Part shown: one piece after another, positions 1-8,348 of the stretch | Numbering within the stretch: position 1 is the first letter of the stretch | How the letters are laid out: each line of letters starts with the position of its first letter | Assembly: GCF_027533625.1 (NCBI RefSeq) | Contig: NZ_JAQAGZ010000001.1 | Coordinates: 248,001-312,000, forward strand | Direction of reading: 5' to 3' | Length of the DNA: 64,000 bases | Origin: Paenibacillus gyeongsangnamensis | Lineage (GTDB): Bacteria > Bacillota > Bacilli > Paenibacillales > NBRC-103111 | Position numbers and translations under genes: made by a program | The notes under the pieces: generated by a model | Database searches by the model: none | The model's input: only the letters and a program-made list of their open reading frames with translations | Told to the model about the DNA's origin: nothing

Positions 1-966
1 GGGAGTCGAGAATCCTTACCAGATGCGCGAAAACTTCAAATATTCCGACCTGGTGTTCGGCGCTTTCGACGTTCTGCCTTATAAAGATCAATTCAAGCTC
101 CAAGGCAATCAGCTCGTGCCGAAGTTCTTCGATTCGGAGAACGTGCAGAAGGCGCTGCAGGTTTACAAAACGATGCTCGACGAAGGTCTGATTCCGAAGG
201 ATTTCGCTTCGATCACGTCGACAGTGTACACCAAAAGCTTGAACAGCGGCAAAGCAGGCATGTGGTCTGCAATACGGCGGGCTTGCCGGATTACCGTACT
301 TCGGCGACGCAAGTCGTTCCGACGGCGAAGATCGAGATTATTCCTTCCCCGAAAGGGCCGGAGGGCAAGGGCGGATACTTCTATTATACACCGGTTGTCC
401 GTTCCTTCTATATCAAAAAGAACATGAAGCAGGACAAAGCGATTGCTATTATCAAGTTTTTCGATTGGGCGGCAACGGACGAAGCGGCGAAATTCTTCTC
501 CTTCGGCATCGAGGGCGACACTTACACCATGGAGAACGGGAAGCTGAACTACAAGTTTCCCAAGACGAAGGAAGAGGTCGAAGAAGAAGGCTTCCGCTCG
601 GGTACGTTGTGGGGCGGTTCCAACGCAACCTACAACAAGCTGCGTCTGGAGCTTAGCGATAACGGCAAAGACACGATTAAAGCGTTCGATGATATTGTGG
701 CCAAAGAAGGCTTGCCGGGCATCGGCTTTTCTCCGGATCTTGCGGCATTCGCCAAGTACCCGGATCTCGCTCCCGGTCAGGATACAGGCCCTAAGCTGAT
801 CATCGACCATATGACGAAGATGATTTACGGCAAAGAACCGATCACCGACTGGCCGAAGGTTATCGAGGAATACAAATCCAAGGGCGGCAACGATGTAATC
901 AAAGAAGCGACGGACCGCTACAATAAAAAGGACGGCGCGATCATTCTTACGCCGCCTTCCAAGTAA
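1..966 (+). pseudogene. Sugar ABC transporter solute-binding protein, 3' part, frameshifted
   Basis: This is the C-terminal part (about 320 codons) of an LplA/YtcQ-like extracellular sugar-binding lipoprotein; the 5' end lies outside the window. The reading frame is open from base 2 and carries typical family text (VQKALQVYKTMLDEGLIPKDF, then SGKAGMW). Near 260-270 it breaks, and the protein continues one frame back (NTAGLPDYR, later ATDEAAKFFSFGIEGDTY) to the stop at 966. The change fits loss of one base just after the GMW codons. Either the gene is broken or there is a sequencing error; the intact downstream frame and the intact terminator argue that decay, if real, is recent. By family the protein would bind oligosaccharides at the outer membrane face for an importer. 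No permease genes follow it. Confidence 0.8.
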
Positions 967-970
967 TCCG

Positions 971-1010
971 AACAGCCGGCATCCTGCTTTAGGGGTGTCG
1001 GTTGTTTTTT
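971..1010 (+). terminator. Rho-independent terminator
   Basis: The inverted repeat AACAGCCGGCATCC / GGGTGTCGGTTGTT pairs over 14 positions, allowing G-U pairs. It is followed by a run of six T and lies 5 bases after the stop of the solute-binding protein gene. Confidence 0.8.
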
Positions 1011-1015
1011 GCTTG

Positions 1016-1117
1016 GTTGATAAGAATTTATAAGTTTTCGTAACTTATAGCTTCGCATCAACCTTGGTAAACGCGCTGGTCCTTGTAAGACAAGGAAGGC
1101 GTAGCCGTTTATCCTGG
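1016..1117 (+). repeat. 102-bp two-hairpin dispersed repeat, copy 1
   Basis: The unit runs from GTTGATAAG to TATCCTGG. The first half folds as GTTGAT...ATCAAC enclosing ATAAGTT-TTCGT-AACTTAT. The second half folds as TAAACG...CGTTTA enclosing a stem around CCTTGT-AAG-ACAAGG. It starts 6 bases after the T-run of the preceding terminator and is joined head to tail, without spacer, to copy 2. One inner pair of hairpin 2 is lost (AAGGAAGG instead of AAGGACGG). Confidence 0.9.
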
Positions 1118-1219
1118 GTTGACAAGAATTTATAAGTTTTCGTAGCTTATAGCTTTGCATCAACCTTGGTAAACGCGCTGGTCCTTGTAAGACAAGGACG
1201 GCGTAGCCGTTTATCCTGG
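1118..1219 (+). repeat. 102-bp two-hairpin dispersed repeat, copy 2
   Basis: Same length and orientation as copy 1, with a few substitutions (GACAAG for GATAAG, GTAGCTTAT for GTAACTTAT, TTTGCATC for TTCGCATC). The open frames that cross both copies on the minus strand are by-products of the repeat and not credible genes. Confidence 0.9.
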
Positions 1220-1372
1220 CACACAAAAGACCTTCCACTGATTTCCGGACGGTCTCGGCAAAGCCGGCAGAATACGCTGAAAACATAGCAGAATCGGTTA
1301 TGTTCCGGCCGGAGGTTTTATTTTAAGATGGCATTACAAACGGTTTTTCAGAGAAAAGGAGGCGCGAACGCT

Positions 1373-2629
1373 ATGGTGCAACGGCAAGAACGGCAGCCCT
1401 TCCGCACAGGAAACATCCGCATTCATGAAGCGGGGGCCGGCTGCAAAATGCTGCTCGGCGACCTGAACGGGGACGGGAGGATGGAGCTTCTGCTGGTACA
1501 GCCGGACGGAGGCATCGATGACCGTTACGTCCCTCACCAGGTGCAGTGCTTGACGGCTTTCGATCTGGACGGGCGCCTGCTTTGGCAGGCCGGGACGCCT
1601 TCCTCCGCACCCGGAGGACCGGGCTCCGATTACCCCGCCCAGATTTGCGATTGGGATGGAGACGGACATCTTGAGGTGCTGTGCGTCATGGAGAAGCAGT
1701 TCCGCGTGCTGGACGGGCGCACGGGAGCGGTCAAACGGGCTTATGAGCTGCCTTATCCGGAGGCGCATGACTGTATCGTGGTCGCGAATTTGTCCGGCGG
1801 GGAATGGCCGGGCGACGTGCTGCTCAAAGACCGGTACAGGCAGATCTGGGCGATGGATCAAGAGTTCAAGGTGCTGTGGACGCATGAGGGTAATACGGGC
1901 CATTATCCTTGGGTGTACGATATCGACGGGGACGGCCGGGACGAAGTGATGGCCGGCTATGACATGCTGGATCATGACGGCCGCAAGCTGTGGTCGTGCC
2001 AGGATCTGCAGGACCATGCGGATTGCATCTGGTTCGGGGACGTGAACGGAGACGGCAGCCCGGAAATTGTCATCGGCGGCAGCGTTACGGTGATGTACGA
2101 CCTGTCGGGAGCCGAGCTCTGGCGCTACGAGGATTCCATCGAATCCCAGCATGTGGCGCTCGGCCGGTTCCGGGGAGACTTGCCCGGTCTGCAGATCGCA
2201 GGCCTCGACCGGATCGTGCGGGGCGATGCGAACGGCAGGGACGGACTGTTCCTGTTGGATGACCGGGGTATGGAATTATGGAAAGAGGATCGCACCACCA
2301 AAGGCTGGCTTACGATCATCGAGCCGATCCGCGGCTGGGACGGCTCGGGCCTCGACTATATTCTTGCTTACCGCAGAGGAGGCGGGGTTACGCCTTCGCT
2401 TATCGACGGCTTCATGCGTACGGTCGCCGTTTTCCCGGAAGACGGGTATGTCGTTCATGGCGACCTCTTTGGTACGGGCCGGGAGCAGGTCATCGTATAT
2501 AACCGGAGCGAGGCCTTTATTTATTCGGATGAGCCGACCGGTCTGGAGCCGAAGCAGGGAGCGCGTCAGCTTCCCCAGCCTAAGCGGCTGTACAGCTCGA
2601 CGCTGTATCCGGGGGGTGAAGTCCTGTAG
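1373..2629 (+). CDS. FG-GAP/VCBS-type beta-propeller protein
   Basis: A 418-residue protein built from FG-GAP-like blades with four calcium-loop motifs: DLNGDGRME (about residue 30), DWDGDGHLE (93), DIDGDGRDE (183) and DVNGDGSPE (223). Such propellers occur in rhamnogalacturonan lyases of family PL11 and in carbohydrate-binding surface proteins. No catalytic assignment is possible here and there is no signal peptide, so it is probably cytoplasmic. The ATG at 1373 is preferred because AAAGGAGG lies ten bases before it; an in-frame ATG at 1328, also with a GGAGG upstream, would add 15 residues. The C-terminal RLYSSTLYPGGE looks like a conserved tail. The gene converges on the AraC gene at 2649. 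Role by context: handling of plant cell-wall oligosaccharides. Confidence 0.75.
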   Translation: MVQRQERQPFRTGNIRIHEAGAGCKMLLGDLNGDGRMELLLVQPDGGIDDRYVPHQVQCLTAFDLDGRLLWQAGTPSSAPGGPGSDYPAQICDWDGDGHLEVLCVMEKQFRVLDGRTGAVKRAYELPYPEAHDCIVVANLSGGEWPGDVLLKDRYRQIWAMDQEFKVLWTHEGNTGHYPWVYDIDGDGRDEVMAGYDMLDHDGRKLWSCQDLQDHADCIWFGDVNGDGSPEIVIGGSVTVMYDLSGAELWRYEDSIESQHVALGRFRGDLPGLQIAGLDRIVRGDANGRDGLFLLDDRGMELWKEDRTTKGWLTIIEPIRGWDGSGLDYILAYRRGGGVTPSLIDGFMRTVAVFPEDGYVVHGDLFGTGREQVIVYNRSEAFIYSDEPTGLEPKQGARQLPQPKRLYSSTLYPGGEVL

Positions 2630-2648
2630 CCCCGGGGACCGTAAGGGA

Positions 2649-3479
2649 TCACAGCTTTTGCTTGCGGTACAGCGAAGGCGGGCAGCCGCAGAAGGCCGTA
2701 AACTGCCGGGTGAAATAGAACGCGTTCTGAAATCCGGTCTCCGCTGCGACCTCCGCCACCGATAGCCGCGTCAGATCCAGGAGCCGTTTCGCATGCTTCA
2801 GCCGCAGCTTGATCAGCATTTCCATGACGGCTTCGCCGGTCTGCTCTTTAAACAAGTGGGCGAACCGCGAAGGGGAGAGGTTGACCTGTGCGGCGATCCC
2901 TGGGACGGTCAACGGTTCCCTGTACCGCTCGGTCAGCAGCCGAATTGCGCTCTCGATGCGCGGATCGAGCTGCCGGGCGGCGAAGGAGGAGCAGCGGGCG
3001 AGCAGCAGCAGCACTTCCTCCAGAGCGATGTAGGCGAGCCTTTCCGAGAATGCGTCGTCTTCGGCGTTATATTCCACCAGACTGGAGAAAGCATGGCGGA
3101 TGCGGCCGAGCATCCGACCATCCTCCACATGAACCTGTTTGATCCCCTTAATTTCCTCGGGCAGCTGAAGCAGCGGCAGCCACGGCTCCCGGGGGACGAA
3201 GTGGCACCAATAAAATTCCCAGACGGCCGGCTCAGCCGTCGCGTAGTAATGAGGGGTTCCGGGCGTAATGACCGTCACATCCCCTTTGCTGCAGATGCAG
3301 CTCTCCCCGCCGTTATGGAAGCGGCCGTGTCCCGACAACGTCAAAGTTAAATAATAGTCCCGGGTGCCTCGAGAGCGCTTCACGCGATAGCCGAAAGGCT
3401 TCTTGTAATGCGCGGAGATCAGGTTGCCCGGAAGCGTCGACCGGTTCTCGTGTATAGCGGAATACGGAATATCACCCAT
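2649..3479 (-). CDS. AraC-family transcriptional regulator (cupin sensor)
   Basis: A 276-residue regulator. The N-terminal 150 residues form an AraC-type cupin (GHGRFHNGGES, TVITPGTPHYYAT), expected to bind a sugar. The C-terminal 100 residues hold two helix-turn-helix motifs: PLTVPGIAAQVNLSPSRFAHLFKEQTG, then VAEVAAETGFQNAFYFTRQF with the family ending CPPSLYR. It is transcribed toward the FG-GAP gene and away from the remnant sugar-binding-protein gene at 3612. Its original target was therefore probably the promoter region around 3480-3610, which now drives a dead gene. The inducer cannot be told from sequence. Confidence 0.9.
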   Translation of the reverse strand: MGDIPYSAIHENRSTLPGNLISAHYKKPFGYRVKRSRGTRDYYLTLTLSGHGRFHNGGESCICSKGDVTVITPGTPHYYATAEPAVWEFYWCHFVPREPWLPLLQLPEEIKGIKQVHVEDGRMLGRIRHAFSSLVEYNAEDDAFSERLAYIALEEVLLLLARCSSFAARQLDPRIESAIRLLTERYREPLTVPGIAAQVNLSPSRFAHLFKEQTGEAVMEMLIKLRLKHAKRLLDLTRLSVAEVAAETGFQNAFYFTRQFTAFCGCPPSLYRKQKL

Positions 3480-3548
3480 GCTTCAACCCCCTCTCGTCCT
3501 CTATATTTTATCTGGCAAATAAAGGGATATCAATCGTTTGCAAAAATG

Positions 3549-3562
3549 TGCAAGCGCTTGCA
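3549..3562. promoter_or_regulatory. Perfect 14-bp palindromic operator (LacI/CcpA type)
   Basis: TGCAAGCGCTTGCA is a perfect palindrome with the LacI-family core AANCGNTT. It also matches most of the CcpA cre consensus. It lies 50 bases before the ATG of the decayed solute-binding-protein gene and about 70 bases before the AraC gene on the other strand. Confidence 0.6.
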
Positions 3563-3611
3563 ATATTGTCCGAATCGGCATCATCCGGGTAGAAAAAGAG
3601 GACGGCCTAAG

Positions 3612-3838
3612 ATGACAAAAGGCATATCCGTAATGATCGCTGCGATCGCTTCCATTCTCATGAGCTCATGCATCGGGGGAGGGAGCGGTTCGGCGTAGCG
3701 GGGAGGGATAGGCTCCAGCCGCAACCCTCGAAGGGCGGAGCCGTGGTCGCCGCCATCGATACCGGCGACATCAATACGGCGCTCCGGGCTGCCGAAGAGG
3801 ACGCCAACAAACGGATTCAAGACGTCCAATCGAAATAG
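3612..3838 (+). pseudogene. Remnant of a sugar ABC transporter solute-binding lipoprotein (internal deletion)
   Basis: The 5' part encodes an intact lipoprotein signal peptide (MTKGISVMIAAIASILMSSC, lipobox at Cys20) and then stops after about 28 codons. In another frame the last 130 bases encode VVAAIDTGDINTALRAAEEDANKRIQDVQSK and a stop. This closely resembles the C-terminal end of the solute-binding protein at 32970 (VAAGTMDLNTALRTAEEETNKLVDDFKKK). About 400 codons between the two ends have been lost. The palindromic operator and the AraC gene next door survive as the regulatory shell of a former transporter locus. Confidence 0.75.
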
Positions 3839-3861
3839 CGTCTCATGCCGTCCGGCTTACG

Positions 3862-4287
3862 TTAACGGACCGAACGGCGGCGGTGGGAATAGATCCAGTT
3901 CTTCTTGATATCCCTGACGAGTCCGTCTTCCTTCGCCAGCACTTGTTCCACATACAAGTCGAAGGTAGCGAACAGCTCCGGAGCCGGTTCCAGCAGACGG
4001 GCCGCGCGGACTCCCTCCAGCTCCAGCAGCAGTCCGTGCTTGGAGGCGATCCGGTGCGTCATATGCAAGAGCAAAAAATCCTCCCATGTCGTGGCGTCCG
4101 CTTCCCGCAGAAACCGCCAGCCTCCAGCTTCTTCCTCGACCCGGATGCCATGAATTCTCATCATGTATTCGGGCAGGATCAAGTAGCCCTCCGGAACCTC
4201 CGCCACCTCGGCGTTCCATTCCTCGGCGATCAGCCGGAGCTCCTCCGGCATGGGAATCGGTTTCCCGGACAATAACAATGCTGGCAT
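3862..4287 (-). CDS. Hypothetical protein
   Basis: A 141-residue soluble protein that I do not recognise. It starts MPALLLSGKPIPMPEELRLI and is acidic with a basic tail (SHRRRSVR). The ATG at 4287 is preferred: GGTGAGG precedes it, and the upstream 90 codons of the open frame overlap the AraC gene and have low-complexity Arg/Ser/Ala composition. The body has alternating strand/helix character (GYLILPEYMMRIHGIRVEEE, TTWEDFLLLHMTHRIA). It is oriented with the AraC gene at 4463, 175 bases downstream, so the two may share a transcript. Confidence 0.55.
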   Translation of the reverse strand: MPALLLSGKPIPMPEELRLIAEEWNAEVAEVPEGYLILPEYMMRIHGIRVEEEAGGWRFLREADATTWEDFLLLHMTHRIASKHGLLLELEGVRAARLLEPAPELFATFDLYVEQVLAKEDGLVRDIKKNWIYSHRRRSVR

Positions 4288-4462
4288 GTCAGCCTCACCG
4301 CTTTTCGGAGTAATGAACCGCACTAGTGGCGGCCGGAGCGAAGCGCTCCGGCTATTATTGTAGTATGAATCCATGCGGCGCGTCCATCCTGCAGCTGAAG
4401 CTGTAGCTCTTGCATGTGGCGAGTCGGACACAGCGGCGACCTTGGGACGGTTTATTCTTCTC

Positions 4463-5353
4463 CTAGGCCTCGTAGCTGCGAATCCGCTTGCGGTATTGCT
4501 GGGGAGATTCCTGCTGAACGCGGGTGAACTGCCTTGAGAAATAGTGAATGGAAACAAAGCCGAGCCGCTCCGCGATTGACGTCACCGAATCGTTCGTCTC
4601 GCGCAGCTCGGCTTTTGCTTGCTCCAGACGGCGGCGCAGGAAGTAATGCTGGGGGCTGTAGCCGGTTTCTGCGCGGAACAGCTCGTACAGATAAGCCTCG
4701 CTGAGCTGCAGCGAGCGGGACCACGACGACAGGTGAAAGGCGTCCTTCAAGTGCCCGTTCATCCAGTCGATGATCCTGCGGATGCGCGGATCGCTCGGCT
4801 CGTACGGATGAGCCAAGAAACGTGCAAAACCGGTCAAGAATTGCTCGAACAGCGACCTCAGCTCGATCAAGTTCCAGGGATCCCGCTTCTCAAAGCTGCG
4901 GATGACCGACTTGTAAGCCTCCATCCAATCCGAATGCTGCGGGACTCGCGTACGTGCCGGCAGCCGGATCTCTTCCTCGAAAGCGACGCGGGCCGCGCAC
5001 AAGCCCGGGTCGTATGCGGCGTGTGAATAACAGTTCAGACGCTTGTCTCCGACGGGCTTGGACGTAGAATCCCACAGCAGATCGACATAGACGGAGGCAT
5101 GCACCATAGGCTGCTGCGGGTCGGCGGCATAGCTGTGTTCCATGGAGGGCTCGATATAGAACAGGTCCCTCGGTTCCGCCTCATAGGTCGTGCCTTCGAG
5201 GGTGACGGTTCCCCTGCCTTCCGTAATATAGATGAAGGAATGTGCATAAGGCAGCCTTGGGCCGACTTTGCCGCCTGGATTGAACTGGTAAAAGTCGGCG
5301 CCGAGCACCCGGCTGCGAATGTGGTCGAACGGGATGCGCTGCATGCTTGTCAT
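4463..5353 (-). CDS. AraC-family transcriptional regulator (cupin sensor)
   Basis: A 296-residue regulator. The N-terminal cupin half (HSFIYITEGRGTVTLEGTTYEAEPRDLFYIEP) is the presumed sugar sensor. The C-terminal half carries the two AraC helix-turn-helix units (HLSSWSRSLQLSEAYLYELFRAETG and VTSIAERLGFVSIHYFSRQFTRVQQESPQQYRKR). It is divergent from the GH31 gene at 5509 across 155 bases, the usual arrangement for a local activator of that glycosidase. The inducer is unknown. Confidence 0.9.
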   Translation of the reverse strand: MTSMQRIPFDHIRSRVLGADFYQFNPGGKVGPRLPYAHSFIYITEGRGTVTLEGTTYEAEPRDLFYIEPSMEHSYAADPQQPMVHASVYVDLLWDSTSKPVGDKRLNCYSHAAYDPGLCAARVAFEEEIRLPARTRVPQHSDWMEAYKSVIRSFEKRDPWNLIELRSLFEQFLTGFARFLAHPYEPSDPRIRRIIDWMNGHLKDAFHLSSWSRSLQLSEAYLYELFRAETGYSPQHYFLRRRLEQAKAELRETNDSVTSIAERLGFVSIHYFSRQFTRVQQESPQQYRKRIRSYEA

Positions 5354-5508
5354 CGGGCGGCGGGCTCCTTTGCTTAGTCGAAAATAACCCTAGAATCGTG
5401 CAAATAGTATACCATAAGCCAAAGCCAGGTTCAGCCCCTTTTTGTTAAGATCAGAAAGTATAAGTTTTAACCGGAGGTTCAGAACTAAAGCGAAGGAGGG
5501 GCTTACCC

Positions 5509-7635
5509 TTGCAACCTTACGAACTTACCTGGAACGAAGTTCAGCCCGGGGTGTGGAAGACGACGATCGGGCGTCCCGAACCGTTAACGCCGCTGTCCGT
5601 CCTTGGCATAAAACCCAGAACGGAAGCGCTAAGGCAAATGCCGGAAGCGGCATTCCCGCTTGCGGAGGCAAGCAGCGAAGGCAGCAGCCGGCGCGCACTG
5701 CTCCGCGTACCCTTGACCCCGGAGGAGAAGCTGTACGGCCTGGGATTGCATTTCATGCGGATGAACCACCGCGGCCGCACCCGATACTTGCGGGTCAACA
5801 GCGATCCGAAGCAGGATACGGGGGAAACGCACGCACCGGTTCCGTTTATCGTTTCCGACCGCGGTTACGGGGTGCTGATCGACACGTCCCGAATCGTTAC
5901 CGTATATTGCGGGTCGAGCATGAAGGAGAAGGAAACGGCTCCGGAGCAGGCGATTGACCGGAACAACGATAGGAGCCGGTGGAAGGCGACGCCGGTTTCG
6001 GAGACGATGGAATGGCTGCTTCCAGCCGAAGGAGCGGACGTCTACGTGTTCGGAGGGAGCACGCCGCTTGAGGTCGTCCGCCGGTACAACCTGTTCAACG
6101 GGGGCGGCACGCTTCCGCCGCGCTGGGGGCTCGGCTTCTGGCACCGGGTTCCGACGCTATACAGCGGAGACCAGGTGAAGGAAGAAGCGCTGGAATTCCG
6201 GAGGCGCGGCTTCCCGTGCGACGTCATCGGGCTTGAGCCGGGCTGGCACAGCAAGAGCTATCCGGTGACGTACGAATGGAACAAGGAGCGGTTTCCGGAG
6301 CCTGCGGCCTTCGTGAAGGAAATGGCGGACGAAGGGTTCCGCATCAACCTGTGGGAGCATCCGTATGTTTCTCCGGAAGCGGCTGTCTACGAGCCGCTGC
6401 GGCCGCTCTCCGGCACCTACTCCGTATGGGCGGGCCTTGCCCCGGATTATACGCTCGAAGAAGCCCGGAATATATACCAACGGCTGCACAGGGAAGCGCA
6501 TGTATCTATCGGCGTATCCGGTTATAAGCTCGATGAGTGCGACGGCAGCGAGCTGACGAACAATTCCTGGATGTTCCCGGCGCATGCCGAATTTCCGTCC
6601 GGCGCGGACGGCGAGCAGATGCGCCAGCTGTACGGTCTGTTGTTCCAGCGGATGACGGCCCAGCTGTACGAGAACGATAACCAGCGAACGTACGGGCTCG
6701 TTCGCGCATCGGGTACCGGAGCTTCGAATTTGCCTTACGTCCTGTATTCGGATCTGTACGACCATCGGCAGTTCGTGCGGGCGCTCTGCAACGCTTCCTT
6801 CAGCGGTCTGCTGTGGACGCCGGAGGTGCGCAAGGCCGCCAGCGCCGAGGATTGGGTACGCCGGATGCAATCCGTCTGCTTCTCGCCGATGGCGATGCTC
6901 AATGCCTGGGGAGACGGAACGAAGCCTTGGAGCTTCCCTGAAGTGGAGCATATCGTGCGGCATTACATCCGGCTGCGCATGCGGCTGCTGCCGTATTTGT
7001 ACACCGCGTTTGCCCGCTATTACGAGGATGGAACGCCTCCGTTCCGGGCGATGCCCTTGGCAGGCTCCGGTTATTCGAGCGGTGCGGAGAAGGGGCAAGC
7101 ACAGGAGAAGAAGCTCGATACGGTGGAAGCCGCCTATGGCGGAACGCGCAAGCGGGAATGGGACGATCAGTTCCTTGTCGGCGACGATCTGCTCGTTGCG
7201 CCGCTGTTTGCGGGAGAGACGGAGAGCGACGTGATCTTGCCGGAAGGCCGCTGGTATGGGCTTGAAACGGGCGAAGCCTTCGAAGGCGGGTCTGTCGTAC
7301 GCGTAGCCCCGGGGCTGGAGCATATTCCGGTGTTCGTACGGGACGGCGCCATCCTTCCGATGACCGCCGCCGCAGACCATGCGCCGAAGCCGGGTGAGCA
7401 GGTGCCGCTGATCCTTTGCCATTTCGGACAATCCGGCGGGGAAGCGCATCTGTATGACGATGACGGCCGGACGCAGGAATACCGCGAAGGCCGCCGTATT
7501 TGGCGCAAGGCAGTCGTGAAACAAGGAGCGGACGGAAACTGGACGGGCGAGCTGTCCTCGCACGATGCGGCATTCCCGTCGACCTTCGGCGAAGTGGAAT
7601 GGCGCTTCGGATTGACGCAGCTTCCTTCATTTTGA
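5509..7635 (+). CDS. Glycoside hydrolase family 31 (alpha-glycosidase)
   Basis: A 708-residue GH31 enzyme: N-terminal beta-sandwich to about residue 200, the TIM barrel, then a beta-sandwich tail with LPEGRWYGLETGEAF. The nucleophile is predicted to be Asp342 in GYKLDECDGSE. Asp415 in RASGTGASNLPYVLYSDLYD sits where the acid/base Asp is expected. The family cleaves alpha-linked glucose or xylose from the non-reducing end; the exact substrate cannot be read from sequence. There is no signal peptide, so the enzyme is cytoplasmic and acts on imported oligomers. The start is TTG with GGAGGGG nine bases upstream; no better ATG exists. It is probably controlled by the divergent AraC gene. Confidence 0.9.
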   Translation: MQPYELTWNEVQPGVWKTTIGRPEPLTPLSVLGIKPRTEALRQMPEAAFPLAEASSEGSSRRALLRVPLTPEEKLYGLGLHFMRMNHRGRTRYLRVNSDPKQDTGETHAPVPFIVSDRGYGVLIDTSRIVTVYCGSSMKEKETAPEQAIDRNNDRSRWKATPVSETMEWLLPAEGADVYVFGGSTPLEVVRRYNLFNGGGTLPPRWGLGFWHRVPTLYSGDQVKEEALEFRRRGFPCDVIGLEPGWHSKSYPVTYEWNKERFPEPAAFVKEMADEGFRINLWEHPYVSPEAAVYEPLRPLSGTYSVWAGLAPDYTLEEARNIYQRLHREAHVSIGVSGYKLDECDGSELTNNSWMFPAHAEFPSGADGEQMRQLYGLLFQRMTAQLYENDNQRTYGLVRASGTGASNLPYVLYSDLYDHRQFVRALCNASFSGLLWTPEVRKAASAEDWVRRMQSVCFSPMAMLNAWGDGTKPWSFPEVEHIVRHYIRLRMRLLPYLYTAFARYYEDGTPPFRAMPLAGSGYSSGAEKGQAQEKKLDTVEAAYGGTRKREWDDQFLVGDDLLVAPLFAGETESDVILPEGRWYGLETGEAFEGGSVVRVAPGLEHIPVFVRDGAILPMTAAADHAPKPGEQVPLILCHFGQSGGEAHLYDDDGRTQEYREGRRIWRKAVVKQGADGNWTGELSSHDAAFPSTFGEVEWRFGLTQLPSF

Positions 7636-7666
7636 AACGAAAGACCCAGGAGCCTCTCGAAAGGGA

Positions 7667-7897
7667 GTGGCGATCCGCAATCTGCTCGATGAGCTGCTAA
7701 ACAGCTTGAGGAGCCGACGGGCAAAGGAAGAACCGACCAACTCTTCAAGCAATGGAGTGTCTGCTGCAGATGATGCTCAAATCCAAAGCGTCCCGCGACC
7801 TCTCGTAGGAGGGAACGCATCAGCTTGGAAAGGCGTACAAGCTATGCTCCAAGAGTTGAATAAGGATGCACTTGTAAAGAAGACGGGCTCCGCCTAA
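7667..7897 (+). CDS. Doubtful small open frame
   Basis: A 76-codon frame starting at GTG and ending shortly before a strong hairpin. It has no recognisable domain and is rich in Ser, Ala and Arg. The nearest purine run (AAAGGGA) is too close to the GTG to be a convincing ribosome binding site. It may be a short decayed gene between the GH31 gene and its terminator. It is listed only because nothing else explains 7636-7920. Confidence 0.15.
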   Translation: MAIRNLLDELLNSLRSRRAKEEPTNSSSNGVSAADDAQIQSVPRPLVGGNASAWKGVQAMLQELNKDALVKKTGSA

Positions 7898-7920
7898 AAA
7901 ACGAATGCTTTGTAACAAGA

Positions 7921-7965
7921 CTTAGGCTGCCGATGGATGATCCGCGGCAGCCTAAGTTTCTTCTT
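7921..7965 (+). terminator. Rho-independent terminator
   Basis: A perfect 12-bp inverted repeat, CTTAGGCTGCCG / CGGCAGCCTAAG, around a 12-base loop, followed by TTTCTTCTT. It terminates the transcript from the GH31 gene. Confidence 0.75.
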
Positions 7966-7966
7966 G

Positions 7967-8068
7967 GTTGATAAGACTTTATAAGTTTTCGTAACTTATA
8001 GCTTCGCATCAACCTTGGTAAACGCGTTGGTCCTTGTAAGACAAGGACGGCGTAGCCGTTTATCCTGG
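7967..8068 (+). repeat. 102-bp two-hairpin dispersed repeat, copy 3
   Basis: Same unit as copies 1 and 2, starting directly behind the T-rich tail of the terminator at 7921 and joined without spacer to copy 4. GATAAGACTTTATAAG replaces GATAAGAATTTATAAG. Confidence 0.9.
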
Positions 8069-8170
8069 GTTGATAAGACTTTATAAGTTTTCGTAACTTA
8101 TAGCTTCGCATCAACCTTGGTAAACGCGCTGGTCCTTGTAAGACAAGAACGGCGTAGGCGTTTATCCTGG
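8069..8170 (+). repeat. 102-bp two-hairpin dispersed repeat, copy 4
   Basis: Second member of the tandem pair. It carries the same GACTTT variant as copy 3, so the pair probably arose by local duplication. It lies 19 bases beyond the stop codon of the convergent sinI-like gene. Confidence 0.9.
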
Positions 8171-8189
8171 GTGAGCGGTCCGAGACTTG

Positions 8190-8348
8190 CTATCCGGATG
8201 CTTCATCTATCTTTTCGATCTTGCGGTCCTGGAAAAAATCCCGGATCTCTTTTTCGGTAAATCCCGAGTTTCGTGCGATAATCATGAGATGAATCCATTG
8301 TTCGTCTAAGTATTTAATAGGGTATTGCGTTTGGTTAACCAAATTCAT
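8190..8348 (-). CDS. SinI-like anti-repressor peptide
   Basis: A 52-residue protein, too short for routine gene calling. The segment YLDEQWIHLMIIARNSGFTE followed by KEIRDFFQDRK matches the SinI domain (consensus LD.EW..LM.EA...G.s.eEIR.fL), a helix-turn-helix that pairs with the SinR oligomerisation domain. By family it would titrate a SinR-like repressor and so relieve control of biofilm or lifestyle genes. The start is well supported: GGAGG lies six bases before the ATG on the minus strand. No SinR partner lies in the window. It is transcribed away from the regulator gene at 8869. Confidence 0.75.
   Translation of the reverse strand: MNLVNQTQYPIKYLDEQWIHLMIIARNSGFTEKEIRDFFQDRKIEKIDEASG

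Noticed and set aside
1016..1219. Possible CRISPR or tandem array
   Set aside because: The units are 102 bases, abut directly, and there are no spacers or cas genes.
918..1286. Minus-strand open frame of 122 codons across repeat copies 1-2, and the similar frame at 7842-8114
   Set aside because: Their text (SYKLRKLI, INGYAVLVLQGPARLPRL) is translated repeat DNA; there is no ribosome binding site and the shortened and frame-changed copies do not keep it open.
4288..4557. N-terminal extension of the hypothetical protein at 3862-4287
   Set aside because: It overlaps the AraC gene in another frame and reads as low-complexity Arg/Ser/Ala text.
6157..7563. Long minus-strand frame opposite the GH31 gene
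   Set aside because: Same reasoning: shadow of a well-supported enzyme on the other strand.
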